This document shows positions 1 to 10,802 of a DNA stretch of 64,000 nt, in pieces. The translations under genes and the position numbers were made by a program. The stretch's first letter is position 1. Each line of letters begins with the position of its first letter. The DNA is from Arthrobotrys musiformis (taxonomy: Eukaryota > Ascomycota > Orbiliomycetes > Orbiliales > Orbiliaceae): the NCBI GenBank assembly GCA_036971715.1, contig JAVHJL010000003.1, forward strand, positions 1,984,001 to 2,048,000, written 5' to 3'. The notes under the pieces were generated by a model. It did no database searches, was not told the DNA's origin, and saw only the letters and a list, made by a program, of their open reading frames with translations.

Positions 1-1486
1 AGCAAACTCATATGCTGGTATATTCTTCGAGAAATATTTTCCCCACCAGCAAGTAATTTCCCATTTTGCTCTCCTGGTTGAACTTTATTTCTGGAGGATG
101 GTGGTGTACTAGATCATAGGAGCTTATCTATTCTATCAAGGGCATCGGAGGCCTGATCAAGTATTTGTGAAGTAACAAGCTGGTTAAACTCTGCCGAAGA
201 TACTGATCACACTGGCATCGGCGGTATAACTACTTGCGGCTTAGAACCAAAATCGAGACTGAATATAGAACACGTTCATGATATCAGTCGTAGAGCGTGT
301 TATATCGCCGAAAAAAAAAAAAAAAAAGAAAAGCTGGAACCTCCAACCCGAATTCCGAGGTTGGATCACGCACGGGATTCCTAATTATAATGGAAGGATA
401 CCGTAGCAGCAGGGAGGCACTCATGCAATATGACGTAGACCGAAGGGCTGCGTTGTATATTGAGCATTCGGTGTTATATTATGTAATATTCATGCCAAAA
501 CGCCGAGGCGAATCTGGGGAAATAGAAGAGTATGATAAAGCCTGAGAATTCCTAGCTCCAGGGGTGTCCCTGATATCCTTTGTGTAGCATCGGATTAATC
601 CGATTTTAGGTTGCCGAGAGGAAACAGGGAAAAGCTTGGGTTCAGGTACCCGGCCGTACCTCGGAGTTCGGTTTATCCGGTGTGAGGAGTCAAATTGTTT
701 TAGGCTAATAAATCCAGACTAGGACTGCTAGCTTCGACTTTGCCTGGTCGAGGAGAACCTCCATTTGTTGAAGCATAGAGCTTAAGGCCTTGTGCCTGAT
801 ATGATTTGAACCCTTGTACTACCATCTCACACCCAAATATACCCAATAGCAATCCGAAGGTAGTGGCCCAATATCTTGTTCTGATTTGATTTAATTGATT
901 ATTAGGGCAAATAAACTATTGCACATATCTGGCTTCGGTACCGTCGCAATAAGCCACCAGTCTATTATTATAATCGAGTCCGTCGACTCAAAGAAAGGAA
1001 CAGATTTGTGGTATTTCGGACTCTCCATGCGTTGCCCGAATCCAGCGACGAAGAATGTCGCTTCGAGAAGCCTGGCTGGCCAGAACTAGAACTCAAACCG
1101 GCCGCTGACTAAAAAGTCGTCGAATACACTCCGAAAGCTTCGAAAGAAATACTAATAGCTTACCAATAACTTTGTGGAAAGAAGCATTTGCGCCCGGTTG
1201 AGCCGGTTTACCCTGGACTCCCAGCTGTTTATTTTTAGTTATGTGTGGGTATATAAACTGCTTCGATGATCTAGACTTCGGACGGTCAATTGGGAGTGGA
1301 TACAACATTTTGGATTTCGAGATCCGAAGAACCCTTTAAAATTTCCCCGCAAAACAATTAAATCGGTAGCGGCTGTCGGAACACCAACTTCCAACATATC
1401 TTTTTTTGCCCCGGATTTATTGTGACACGTAACCTTTAGAAATCTTTATTTTATTTTTTATTTTATTTTTTCCCCGGCCCGTCGCA
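1..1486. other. intergenic region, no gene recognised
   Basis: About 1.5 kb upstream of the methyltransferase gene. Short ORFs exist on both strands, the longest around 80 codons, but none resembles a known domain. A run of about 20 A (310-328) lies inside one of them. The T-rich stretch at 1440-1471 just before the proposed start codon is typical of a fungal promoter or leader. I see no repeat or transposon remnant that I can name. Confidence 0.5.
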
Positions 1487-2400
1487 ATGTCGGAACAGTC
1501 TGGCCCAACCCTGCAAGACCGGTTCGCAGCGTACGTAGGAGAACCCCGCTAAACTCCCATCTAACATGCATATGCAACATGCCGCTTGTATACCCTACAG
1601 GCCATTTCCCCAGAAAAAAGGTCGATTATGTATCACGAAATACATAATCACCCCAACATACAACATTTCATAGTCATAATTTTGTTTCATTTAATTATTT
1701 TAAAAATTCTCAACAAGTCTTTCGCTAACATGATCAACTCAGCACAAACGGCGACCACCAATCCCTCTGGAAAGCCCTATGGGATAACGGCACCTACCTC
1801 CCCTGGGACCGCGGCCAATCCTCTCCATCCCTCGTGGACCTCCTAAACGACAATCCATCTCTAATAACCCCAACCTCCCCAGAAAAACTAACAGCACTAG
1901 TCCCCGGCTGCGGTCGTGGCTACGATGTCCTCCTATTCGCCTCTCACGGCCTAAAAGCCCACGGCCTAGAACTCTCCTCCTCAGCCGTCACCGCCGCGCG
2001 CGAGAATGCCAAAACCTCCGGTTTGAATCCGGAGTTATACACCTTCATCACCGGCGACTTCTTCACGAAGGATTGGCAGGTCGGTGGCGGTCTACCCGAG
2101 AAATTCGATGTAGTCTATGATTACACATTTCTCTGCGCGATGGATCCATCGCAGGGGCTTCGCGAGAAGTGGGCGGATCGGATGAGCGGGTTGGTTAAGC
2201 AGGGTGGTGTGTTGATTTGTCTTGAGTTCCCGTTGTATAAGGATTTGGATTTGCCGGGACCGCCGTGGCCGCTTAGGGAGGAGATTTATAAGGGGCTGTT
2301 GGAGAATGTTGGGTTTGTGAGGGAGATGTATGTGACCCCGCGGCGGTATTTGGAGAGCGGAGAGGGTAGCGATATGGTTAGTGTTTGGAGGAGGCAGTAG
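1487..2400 (+). CDS. TPMT-family (thiopurine S-methyltransferase-like) SAM methyltransferase
   Basis: Predicted 233 residues in two exons, 1487-1530 and 1743-2400. The main open frame has no ATG before its conserved N-terminus because a TAA lies at 1726-1728. The start was found by joining a 44-nt exon (MSEQSGPTLQDRFAA) through a GTACGT donor at 1531 to a CAG acceptor ending at 1742, with a CTAAC branch point at 1726-1730; the phase fits. The family signature follows: Trp residues 24, 28 and 36 (W-x3-W, then LPWDRGQ), the SAM-binding glycine loop VPGCGRGYD (about 68-76), the acidic GLELS at 89-93, and a C-terminal PPWPL motif. Fungal members are annotated as thiol or halide methyltransferases; the acceptor substrate cannot be read from sequence. 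It probably acts in the cytosol. The family call is firm, the small first exon is inferred. Confidence 0.85.
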
Positions 2401-2782
2401 GGGTTTTATGGAATTATGGAATTAGATGTTAAAGGTGGTGTTTTGGGGGGAAGAAACAGTATAGAATTGAATTTGTTTCGCTCAACGATAGAAAGGGAGT
2501 AAGACAAAAAAGACATGCATGCTGGTGTAGTATAAACAGGGAAGCAAATGGGTATAACCGCAACTATAGCTAGAACCAAACAAAAAACCAAAAGCGAGCG
2601 AATTTTGACGATTGAAAACCATGCATCCGGAAAGGGGAAAAAGAGTGAACCACCGAGTTTAACACCTGTTGTTTATAACAAAAGTCCTCTAACGCTTTAC
2701 CGAGGGATTCCCGAAGAGACAGAGAGAGCGAAAATTCAAAAGAACTAAAAAAAAAATGTTTGGAGATAGAAGAGGGCGGGAC

Positions 2783-3277
2783 TTAAGCACGCAAGGCAAG
2801 GTACTCCCTCTCTTCTTCTTTGGAGAACATGTATTGCTTGCAAGAGTGGCATGCGTAGCGGACTTTAGCGGTTCTCTTAGTCTGTGATGGTTGCGTCAGT
2901 AAAACCCCCGAGTATAGCTGGCGGCCGTATAAAGGGAGACATACAAACGTCTCCTCCTTCCCCAAACTATCCAAATACTTGTAGAAGTTTTCGCAAGTGT
3001 ACCACCCTTTTCCAACGCAGTTTGTACCTCTTCCGCACTCCAATTCAACCGTTGTGGTTTCAGTCCCTCGGCCGTTTTTGTTGGTCTTAAGGAGGTAGTT
3101 CTCCATGCCAATGGAGGCGCAAGAATTGCAGACCCATGGTTCGCCCTTCAAGTTACAGGAGCAGGGCTTTACGGTCGGATCGACGACGAGGGAAGGAAGT
3201 GAGATCGAAGAGCAGGCGGTACAAGTAGCGCGCTTCGTGGAGTGGTGGGTGGGCTTTGAAGTGCGTGTTTTGCAGTT
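2783..3277 (-). CDS. small Cys-rich, probably zinc-binding hypothetical protein (5' end unresolved)
   Basis: The frame is open from 3277 to the stop at 2783-2785, about 164 codons. The first in-frame ATG (3151-3149) lies after conserved-looking cysteines, so the real start is upstream. The frame reads CTAC, then PCSC, WVCNSC, LECGRGTNC, WYTC, a lone Cys and finally YACHSC near the C-terminus: at least ten Cys in paired spacing, which suggests two or more zinc sites. In-frame TAG at 3278-3280 is followed directly by open sequence, so GATAG is a plausible 3' splice site. I could not find an ATG exon upstream that joins cleanly. I do not recognise the family; it resembles uncharacterised fungal zinc-ribbon-like proteins. 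No membrane segment or signal peptide is visible. Confidence 0.55.
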   Translation of the reverse strand, partial: NCKTRTSKPTHHSTKRATCTACSSISLPSLVVDPTVKPCSCNLKGEPWVCNSCASIGMENYLLKTNKNGRGTETTTVELECGRGTNCVGKGWYTCENFYKYLDSLGKEETFVCLPLYGRQLYSGVLLTQPSQTKRTAKVRYACHSCKQYMFSKEEEREYLALRA

Positions 3278-5383
3278 CTATCGCCATTCTTGTTTAGATA
3301 ACTACGCTGTTATATTGGTACTTAGAAAGAAAGAACCTACCCGACAGGAGGGACGGCGGCAGCGGTCGCTACATATTCACATTAACATTGCGCTAAATAT
3401 ATTCACTCAGGGATGGGAGATACGCACCATATATTGACCAAATCAGTGGCGCACTGGGTTCGGACAATAGGGCTTCGGATAGATGAAATTCGCTTTGACC
3501 TCTGGCCGGTTAATGTATATTGACAGCGAAGTGTAAACGGCAAGAGGTGCTTTCGGTTCTCAAGAAGGGACTGGTGCATATCCCGACATGTTGAAGAGAG
3601 GTTGTACAAATCCGTGCGGTCTAGATGCTGGGCGATCGAACGGATGCATCTAATCCGGTATTCCCAAAATTAATAATCAAGAACTCGAACTCCTTCGACA
3701 TGAGTGGTTTGAAATTTTTATTTCCATTTAATTTTTAATTCTTAATTTTTTTTTCTTAAAAAAAAAAAGGTAAAATAAAGTTTTGTAGATTAAACATACG
3801 GATAAATCCCGACGACGCGGAAAAGCTTGTTGAGGCGCTCCGAATCATTCGACGCCGTATTGCGACGGGACGAAGCGGAGCGTCGTTTGGATCGCGACGG
3901 TGGCGATGTGTTGACGTGGTGGTGGCTGACGTTGTAGTTGTGGTGGGGGCCGTCGGGATGGCGCATTGCCATCTGGTCATAGAAGTGCGAATGGCCCGGG
4001 AAATCCCGCTCGACCGTGTCGGCGTCCAGGTCGATAAACACGACCATCTTGCGGGTTTACTTTTCTATATTTTTATATCCGGTGGCGGCGGGGAGTTTTA
4101 TAATTATAGTGGAGTGATTCAGGATCTGAAGGATGTTTTGCGGGAAGGATAATATAATATACGGAATTAGGTAATTATGAGATGATATGTATGGATAATA
4201 TAATATGGTATACGTATACGATTGCTTACGGGAGTTCTACGGGAGATAGCTCAAGATGAGGGGGATTTAATTTCAGGAAAGAAAGAACCGAAAGAAAGTC
4301 TGAACAGAACAGACTGGGGGCACTTCTCGATAAGAAATATATACGAGCAAGAAGTAACTTCACTAGTACTACTACAGAGTAGGGCATTCGCATTAGTCAG
4401 TGAAAGGAGATATGTCCCAGAACAGATCGATTTCGACAAAAAACAAAAAACAAAAAAAAAAAAAAAAAAACAGCTTCTTTGAGTTTAAAGTGCTTCAGGA
4501 TCAGGATACTCATGCATGGCCAGGTTCACCAGTTTTTCAACGTTTCGAATCCCCGCCACCCCCGGTCGTTTCTTTGGACTTTTTGACAGCTGTTACAGCT
4601 GCCGTTGCCCGCAAACGACCTCGAATTGCTGCACGTAAGCCAAGAAAAAGCGCGCCCGCATTGCAAGTTGTAGTGAATCAACGGCGGTTGGTTCAGGGTA
4701 AGCTACCTTGTCTTTGGAAGGTATGCTGAGTAATGGGTGCATACGAAAGGGGCAATCCGGCTAAAAGGGCCTTTGAGGGAATCTCTTGAACTATTTTGTT
4801 GTAAAAACTTACATAAAATCTCCGTTCAAACCAATCACATAAAAATTTAAAATAAATGCACAAAATATTTGTGCAGTCTGAGTACGAGGCCGACAACATG
4901 GAGGACAGTTTCTTATATATCGGTGTTTAGAGCGTTGACTCACATAAACATACTATAGGGAGCCTCGACAAAAATGTTGTTTTCTTATATATCTGTGTAT
5001 ACTTTCACAACAGGACCGAATAGAATCGCTATACTATAAGCTAACCTATTAGTTCAGGTAGATGCCTTATTAATAAATAACTTTTGACCTTCTATGTCCT
5101 GAGACTGGTTTATCAATATTGAATTTGCCATATGTGCGCGTGCATTAGGTAATTATATGTTTTTAATAGCCCTATAGTTTCCGGTTATATATATTGCAAT
5201 TGGTGTGTGATCGATATGAGTATAACAGCTGTAGTCCCTGGACTATAATTAAATGATATATAAATGGACCTAAGTTAAAACGGAACTTGAGAACTATATT
5301 GTACATGTACTTCACCACGACCCATCGAGACAATATATGTGTCGGGGAGTATCGGGGGGCAAAGGACTAAATATCCTCCGAGC
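3278..5383. other. intergenic region, mostly AT-rich
   Basis: Apart from the doubtful 85-codon ORF annotated separately at 3790-4047, nothing here is convincingly coding. A GC-richer island at about 4500-4720 is open on both strands for over 40 codons and holds a GGTAAGC donor-like site near 4697, so a missed exon is possible. A run of about 19 A occupies 4452-4470. The last 600 bases are AT-rich and probably hold the 3' end of the ankyrin gene transcript. Confidence 0.4.
3790..4047 (-). CDS. small His/Ser/Arg-rich hypothetical protein (doubtful)
   Basis: This 85-codon ORF starts with MVVFIDLDADTVERDF and continues into a His-, Ser- and Arg-rich stretch. It coincides with a local GC-rich island between AT-rich flanks, which is the main reason to keep it. 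The antisense frame is also open for about 75 codons, so the signal is weak. It matches no family I recognise and has no membrane segment. It could be a real orphan gene, an exon of a longer gene, or chance. Confidence 0.3.
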   Translation of the reverse strand: MVVFIDLDADTVERDFPGHSHFYDQMAMRHPDGPHHNYNVSHHHVNTSPPSRSKRRSASSRRNTASNDSERLNKLFRVVGIYPYV

Positions 5384-8300
5384 TTATTCTCTCGGCAAAT
5401 GCTCATAATAGTACATATATGATCCCGGGTATGCTCCCGGATATGCATCCTTGTCTATATCTTTTGATGAGGATCGATCTCGACGTCCAACCGGCTCAGT
5501 TTTTGCATCAAATATCCCATGATCCCTGAGAAGGCATGCTATGCCTTCATATTTCTCCACAGCTTCCCGAAAAGATTTCTCGACTTGTTCGTCCTGTGGA
5601 TCGACGACGTTGGCACCATTCTTTATCAAGAGCCTCACCGTTTTTTGGAGGCCTCTGATCACAGCGTCAATAAGTAGCCTCCCGCCCTTCGCGTTGATAT
5701 CTACCCCAACTTTCTCGACCAATAACTTCACAATCATATCGTGACCATTTTCTGCAGCTAGTTTGTTTGAGTACCCGATTGCCGCTGCTTCTAGCGCCCT
5801 TTCGCCATCTTGTTTTTGATATAGATGGGGGTTTTCCCCCCTCGCGATCGATTCCAAAATGATCTCGATCAAGGATTTCACCATATATTCGCGGCCTTGC
5901 GCTGCCGCAAAAACAAGAGTTGCCACTCTCGGTGTTGATCCTGTGGTCGCCCAAAGACTCAGATCTAGGAACTTGAACTGGCATATAGAGGAAGATTCAA
6001 ATCTCACCCAGAATACCAACGCGCTCAGGACACTGTAACAGCCAAGGTCTGCCGCCACGCTAAAAACGTCTCCGGCGCAGCTACTAAGGTCTATCCTATA
6101 CCAGGGAGCACTGATGGATTCCTTTAGACTATCCTGCGAGATCTCTGGGTGGCTCCAGTAGCCAGTGCGCATTCCCCCACGTCGTCCTTCTAGATCAGAA
6201 TTGGCCTCGATGGAACGCACAGTCTTCACCAGCCACTGAAAGCCTCCTGTGCCCTCTTTGGTGGCGGTCTTTGTCCAGTACGACGGCCCTACTTGATGAG
6301 TGTTAGGACATCCTCCATTCTTTGCGCATACCAGCAGCTCTTTGACCTCCTCGCACCCTCTCTCCTCTGCCACTTCAGCCACCGTTCTGTATACGAACCC
6401 GATTTCAGCTTTCACCAAGGCTGGAACGCAAGGGTTAGCGCCGTTTTCGAGAAACAGCTTCACAAGCTTCGCATCCCCCCGGTCCACTGCCATCATAAGC
6501 GCCTGTCCGTTATGGATCGGAACCTTCAACCCGACAATTCTCTCTGGAAGAGTAGACCCGGCTTGCACCAAAAATTCTGTAATTTCCCAGCTCCCTCTCT
6601 TTATTGCCTCTAGTAGCAAGTCACCATCTCGAATGTGCACATCCGCCCCCATCTCCACCAATAGCTCCACCATCCTCTGGTGCCCTTTGGTTACTGCCTC
6701 GAAAAGGGCTTTCCCGTTATCTGCATTGATGTCCGACCCTGCTTTTATCAATATCTTCGCTACTTCATAGTGCTCCCCGACCGCTACTTCGGAAAGAGCT
6801 TTCCCGTTATCTGCGTTGATATCTGCTCCTGCATTTATCAACATCTTCACTAATTCATGATCCCCTCTAGCTACTGCTGCGAGAAGAGCTTTCCCTTTAT
6901 CTGCGTTGACGTCTGCCCCTGCTTTTACCAACATCTCTGCTAACTTATAATACCCTCTGCTCGCTGTTATGAAAAGAGCTTTCTCTCTACCTGCGTTAAC
7001 GTCTGCTCCTGCCTTTATCAACATCTCTGCTATTTCCCGGTGCCCCTCATCTGACGCGGAGGTAAGCGCCCACCCTAATTCCCTGTCGAGGTATAATCTT
7101 TTTTCCAGCAGGAATTCCACCATTGCGTAAGACCCCCGTCGCACTGCCTTCACAACAAACCTCCCCCAATCCATCTTAAAGTTTGCCCCCGCATCGATCA
7201 GTAACTCTACTATTCTGCAATTTCCCGTTTCTACTGCATCGCCGAGTGTAAGCACATCAAATCCTATTGCCTCAAAGTTCGCTTCTTTTCTAGTTAATAG
7301 CTCCACTATCCTTTCAAACCCCCCCTTCGCCGCGTAGCGAAGTGTCGTTTCCCCTGATTTGTTTACTACATTAACGTTAGCCCCGTTATCTAGCAGCAGC
7401 TCCACCAGTCTTTCATCGCCCCGCCTTGCTGCGTAAAATAAAGCTGTTTCTTTGTTTATATCGCTAGCATCAATCGAGATGTAAGGTATCTTCAAAAGAG
7501 CCCTCACAATTACCTCATGTCCATTTTGTGCTGCTAGTATCAGGGCTGTTTTACGGGTGTCCTTGGCGCCCATATTGATGAATGTTACGCTACCCTTCAA
7601 TAAAATCTCAACCATTGAAGAATGCCCGTTTTCTGCTGCGTAGGATAAAGGCGTCCGGTTGTTGAAATCATGGATATCTACGTCGGCGTTTCTTTCAAGA
7701 AGGAGGCTTGCGATCTCGAGGTTTCCATTTTGTGCCGCCCAAGAGAGTGAGGTACGACCATTTTCGTCCTTTTCCGCATCCACGATGCAACCCTCTCTCC
7801 CGGTTAAGTATTTCACTACTGTTATATTATCTTCTTTGGCCCATTCCCATAATTGTGACCCATCTGTGTAGTTAGGTATCAGATCATCCTTTGCTCCGCT
7901 TTGCATAAGCTTGTTCTTTCGAACGTCATCTTGCGCTTCTGTGGCTATGCGTAAGCCAATCCAGCCGTATTGATGAGCGATGTCTGAGAGATCTGGATCT
8001 GGGTTTTGTAATTTTGAGGTGTGTTTCAACATCCCACAAATTCCATCAAACCCGATCGCTTGAACATCCTGTGCCTCGTGCTGCATTGCCGCGCGGGATA
8101 GCTCTCCAAGCATAGGATATGCTGTGCCCATTTCAATTGTACTCGAGTGATAACATATCCACTCCAACAATTTCTCCGCATCCTTCCATTTCCCGTCGTT
8201 TTTGTAAATTTCAATTTGGGCCCGAGCCGCGGCCAAGACTTCTTTGATCTCAGGGAATTTGGACCGTCGGATTAGCATTGGAATAATGCACATGTAAGCG

Positions 8301-10802
8301 TCTTCCCTTGATCCCAACCCGCTGTTTTCGAAAGGGTTGGCCATATCTTCTATCTGGGAGTTCCGTAGCAAGAATGTGGTTTGCCGATCGAATGGCGTTC
8401 GAGTTTCTGTTTTCCCGCCGAGCTCATTGATATTCAGAAGAACATCTCCAAGAAATGACATGAATATATCTTGGGCGCACATGGTTAGTGTTGGATTTTG
8501 AGTAAGAACATAGAGTGGTTGTGTTGTGTCGCTTTTAGAGCTAACTGTCTCTTGGAACACCTGACAACCGAAAAGCGGGCGGTTCCCAACTGTCCATACT
8601 GGCTTGCTTAGATCGTGGTCGATGACGCCCTGGTCTTGCAATATTAGTCTTCTTTGGATCCAGACGTGATACCATGACCTAGCTTTGTCAAGATCAGACT
8701 TTTGGACTGCTGATATCAGGCGTATGTTTTTTTTGTCCAGCCTATAGCTGCTGTTGTTGTCCGCTTTGTGGCGAAGTAGTGACCATGCCCATAACCCCAA
8801 GATTGCCTCAAGTTCTGAGCAATCTATTTTCCACGCTAGGCCTTCTTTGCTGAGCCAGAGGGGGAACGTTTCTGTGGCTATTTCGGAGCCTGTTCCTGAC
8901 GAGGGCTCGAGTACTTGGTGGGGGTCAATGTCTATTTCCCAGCAGTAGGTTTCGGTATCAGGCTTTTTTAACCTCGTGGATAAGGTCTCCATGACGCCTT
9001 CGATAGCTGCTTGTAGTTGTATTGCGATTTCTCGAACTCGAAGATCTTTCCAAGAGAGTCCATAGTCTTCTTCGCTGGTCAGACGAGCAAGGCGTGCTCT
9101 CGCTTTCAGAGCCCTTGCACCCTTCCCGAGAAGTTTCGTTTCAGTCGTCCCGGAGACTTTAAACTCAAATATAAGCCGTCGATCTGTTTGACAAGCAAAA
9201 GGCTTTCGAACTTACCCGTACTTGATATCGATGGCGCCGGTGCAGCTTTTTTCTCTGGGCTGGTCTCGTACCCAGTCTTCCGCAGGTGCCCACGCTTGTG
9301 GGACCCTGGGCTGACAAACAGTGTCTTGACACCCTCGAGCTTGGTCGCGAGGAAGTCTAATTCATGACCTTCTACGAGATTCCGGTATCCTTGCTGACCT
9401 TCTTTCCCAAGAATATCGGTTTCCTTAGCTATACGCTGGCCCCGAAGACCAGCTCGAACTATTGCCATCACAAGGGTGGCGCCTAGTTGAACTATGATAA
9501 CGGACGAGTGTGTTCCCCTCAGTCCGACAAATTGTATGACGAACCCGAGTATTGTGATGACGACGGTAACCCAGAGGATTTTATCGAACTTGTTGCGTGA
9601 TCCGGATCTCGATGATCTGATGTATCTATGATCCCTACTCGACCCGATGAATGATCCGAAGACTTGGTCGCCGATTTTTTGACCTCCGGGTTGTACCCAA
9701 TACATTTGACTGGGATAGTTACCATTTTCATCCTTTTTTTGCCTGTAATAGACCTCATGCGTGGTTTGGTCTATGATGTATGCGCAAAGAAACATGCCAA
9801 AGCATAGCAATACGGTGCCGAAAAGAGTTAGTGGAAAGGCATAACTTTCTACTGGCTGTCCGTCGTTTGAGAACTGATCAGGAAATCGATATGTTATGAC
9901 AGCTGCATATACCAGAACTCCTGAGTTCAGAAAAACGGGCGGAATTAGCAATGTCCAGATTTTGACAAAGAAACCCAGCTACGGGTGCTTATAAAAAGTT
10001 ATAGGTCCCTTGTACTTACCGATCTGTAGAATTACGCCTAAGAAAACGGCCGTGTAGGTGATACTCTTTGGTTGCCGCTTTATGCCAACGTTAAGAGATA
10101 AATTAGGGCGATAATCTCGAGCCTTTTCAGTGTCATCATCTTTTCCTTTGACAATCTGCCAGGGACGATTGGGCCTAGGAAGGGGCTGACTAGCACTGGC
10201 CGTGGCACTGAGCTTAGGGACCTTATGCAAAGTCTCGTCGACGGGTAGCTCCTGGTCCGCGCCGCAAGCGTCGACGAAGAGAAATATCCCTGCCGTATTA
10301 TCGTCGTCCTCGTAGTACCTGTCGTCGTCCTTGACTTTCACCACCTGAAGAATTTGTGGTGCGCCGAAAACTCGCGCGATTCCTTCTTCATGCCATAGTT
10401 CGGATGTCGTTGCTGAAGTGCAGGATAGAAGTTCGACTTCTGCGGCGCCGGGGCTTTCTTGAGCTCTTCCGATGAATGCACGTAAAGAGGCGTTACCACA
10501 CACTCGAATTGCGGAGACGATAGCAGTGAGGATCCCGAGTGGAGCCATGGCGAATATTATGTTGTCCCATATACTCAATGATTCGCTAAGGAATTGTTTG
10601 GTTACTTGTTCACCAAACAATGTGATGAGCGGCGCCTGTTCGAAGTTTATAAATAATTAGCACATAGAGCTAAAATACCGTCTGCTCAATCAAGGGAACA
10701 TACAAGATCCGTCGCAAGATTGTTGGTAAAGTCGTTCCATTCGAAGGCAGTGGTCGGCAGAATCGAAACAACGACCAGGAACAAACCAAATTTCGTTGCC
10801 AT
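5384..10802 (-). CDS. large fungal membrane protein with C-terminal ankyrin repeats, 4 exons
   Basis: Predicted 1730 residues; exons 10802-10704, 10635-10020, 9920-9216 and 9156-5384, with all junctions in phase. What look like three ORFs splice into one protein. The N-terminus (MATKFGLFLVVVSILPTTAF) looks like a signal peptide. A conserved block FGEQVTKQFLSES precedes a first membrane helix near 55-75. Further hydrophobic helices lie near 230-255 (ILQIGVLVYAAVITY), 265-290, 345-365 and 370-395. A helical linker runs to about 530, and a DELEA-type segment (CSELEAILGLWAWSLL) follows near 600. Ankyrin repeats begin near residue 910 (NGRTSLSWAAQNG) and run to about 1430, with a diverged set near 1520-1670. 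The same architecture is common and uncharacterised in Pezizomycotina. It probably sits in a membrane with the ankyrin part cytosolic. Function unknown. Confidence 0.85.
6620..7060 (-). repeat. tandem 90-bp repeat units inside the ankyrin gene
   Basis: The sequence CTTTCCCGTTAT and its variants recur at 6709, 6799, 6889 and 6979, exactly 90 bp apart. Surrounding sequence is also closely similar between units. Each encodes a 30-residue ankyrin unit around GADINADNGKAL. Thirty residues is shorter than the usual 33-residue ankyrin period. DNA-level similarity higher than in the rest of the array indicates recent unit duplication. Confidence 0.85.

Noticed and set aside
6300..6770. 156-codon ORF antisense to the ankyrin array
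   Set aside because: It arises from the periodic ankyrin codons on the opposite strand.
9106..9951. Separate 281-residue membrane protein gene
   Set aside because: It begins at a non-ATG codon and ends in sequence that is better explained as an intron; it is exon 3 of the ankyrin gene.
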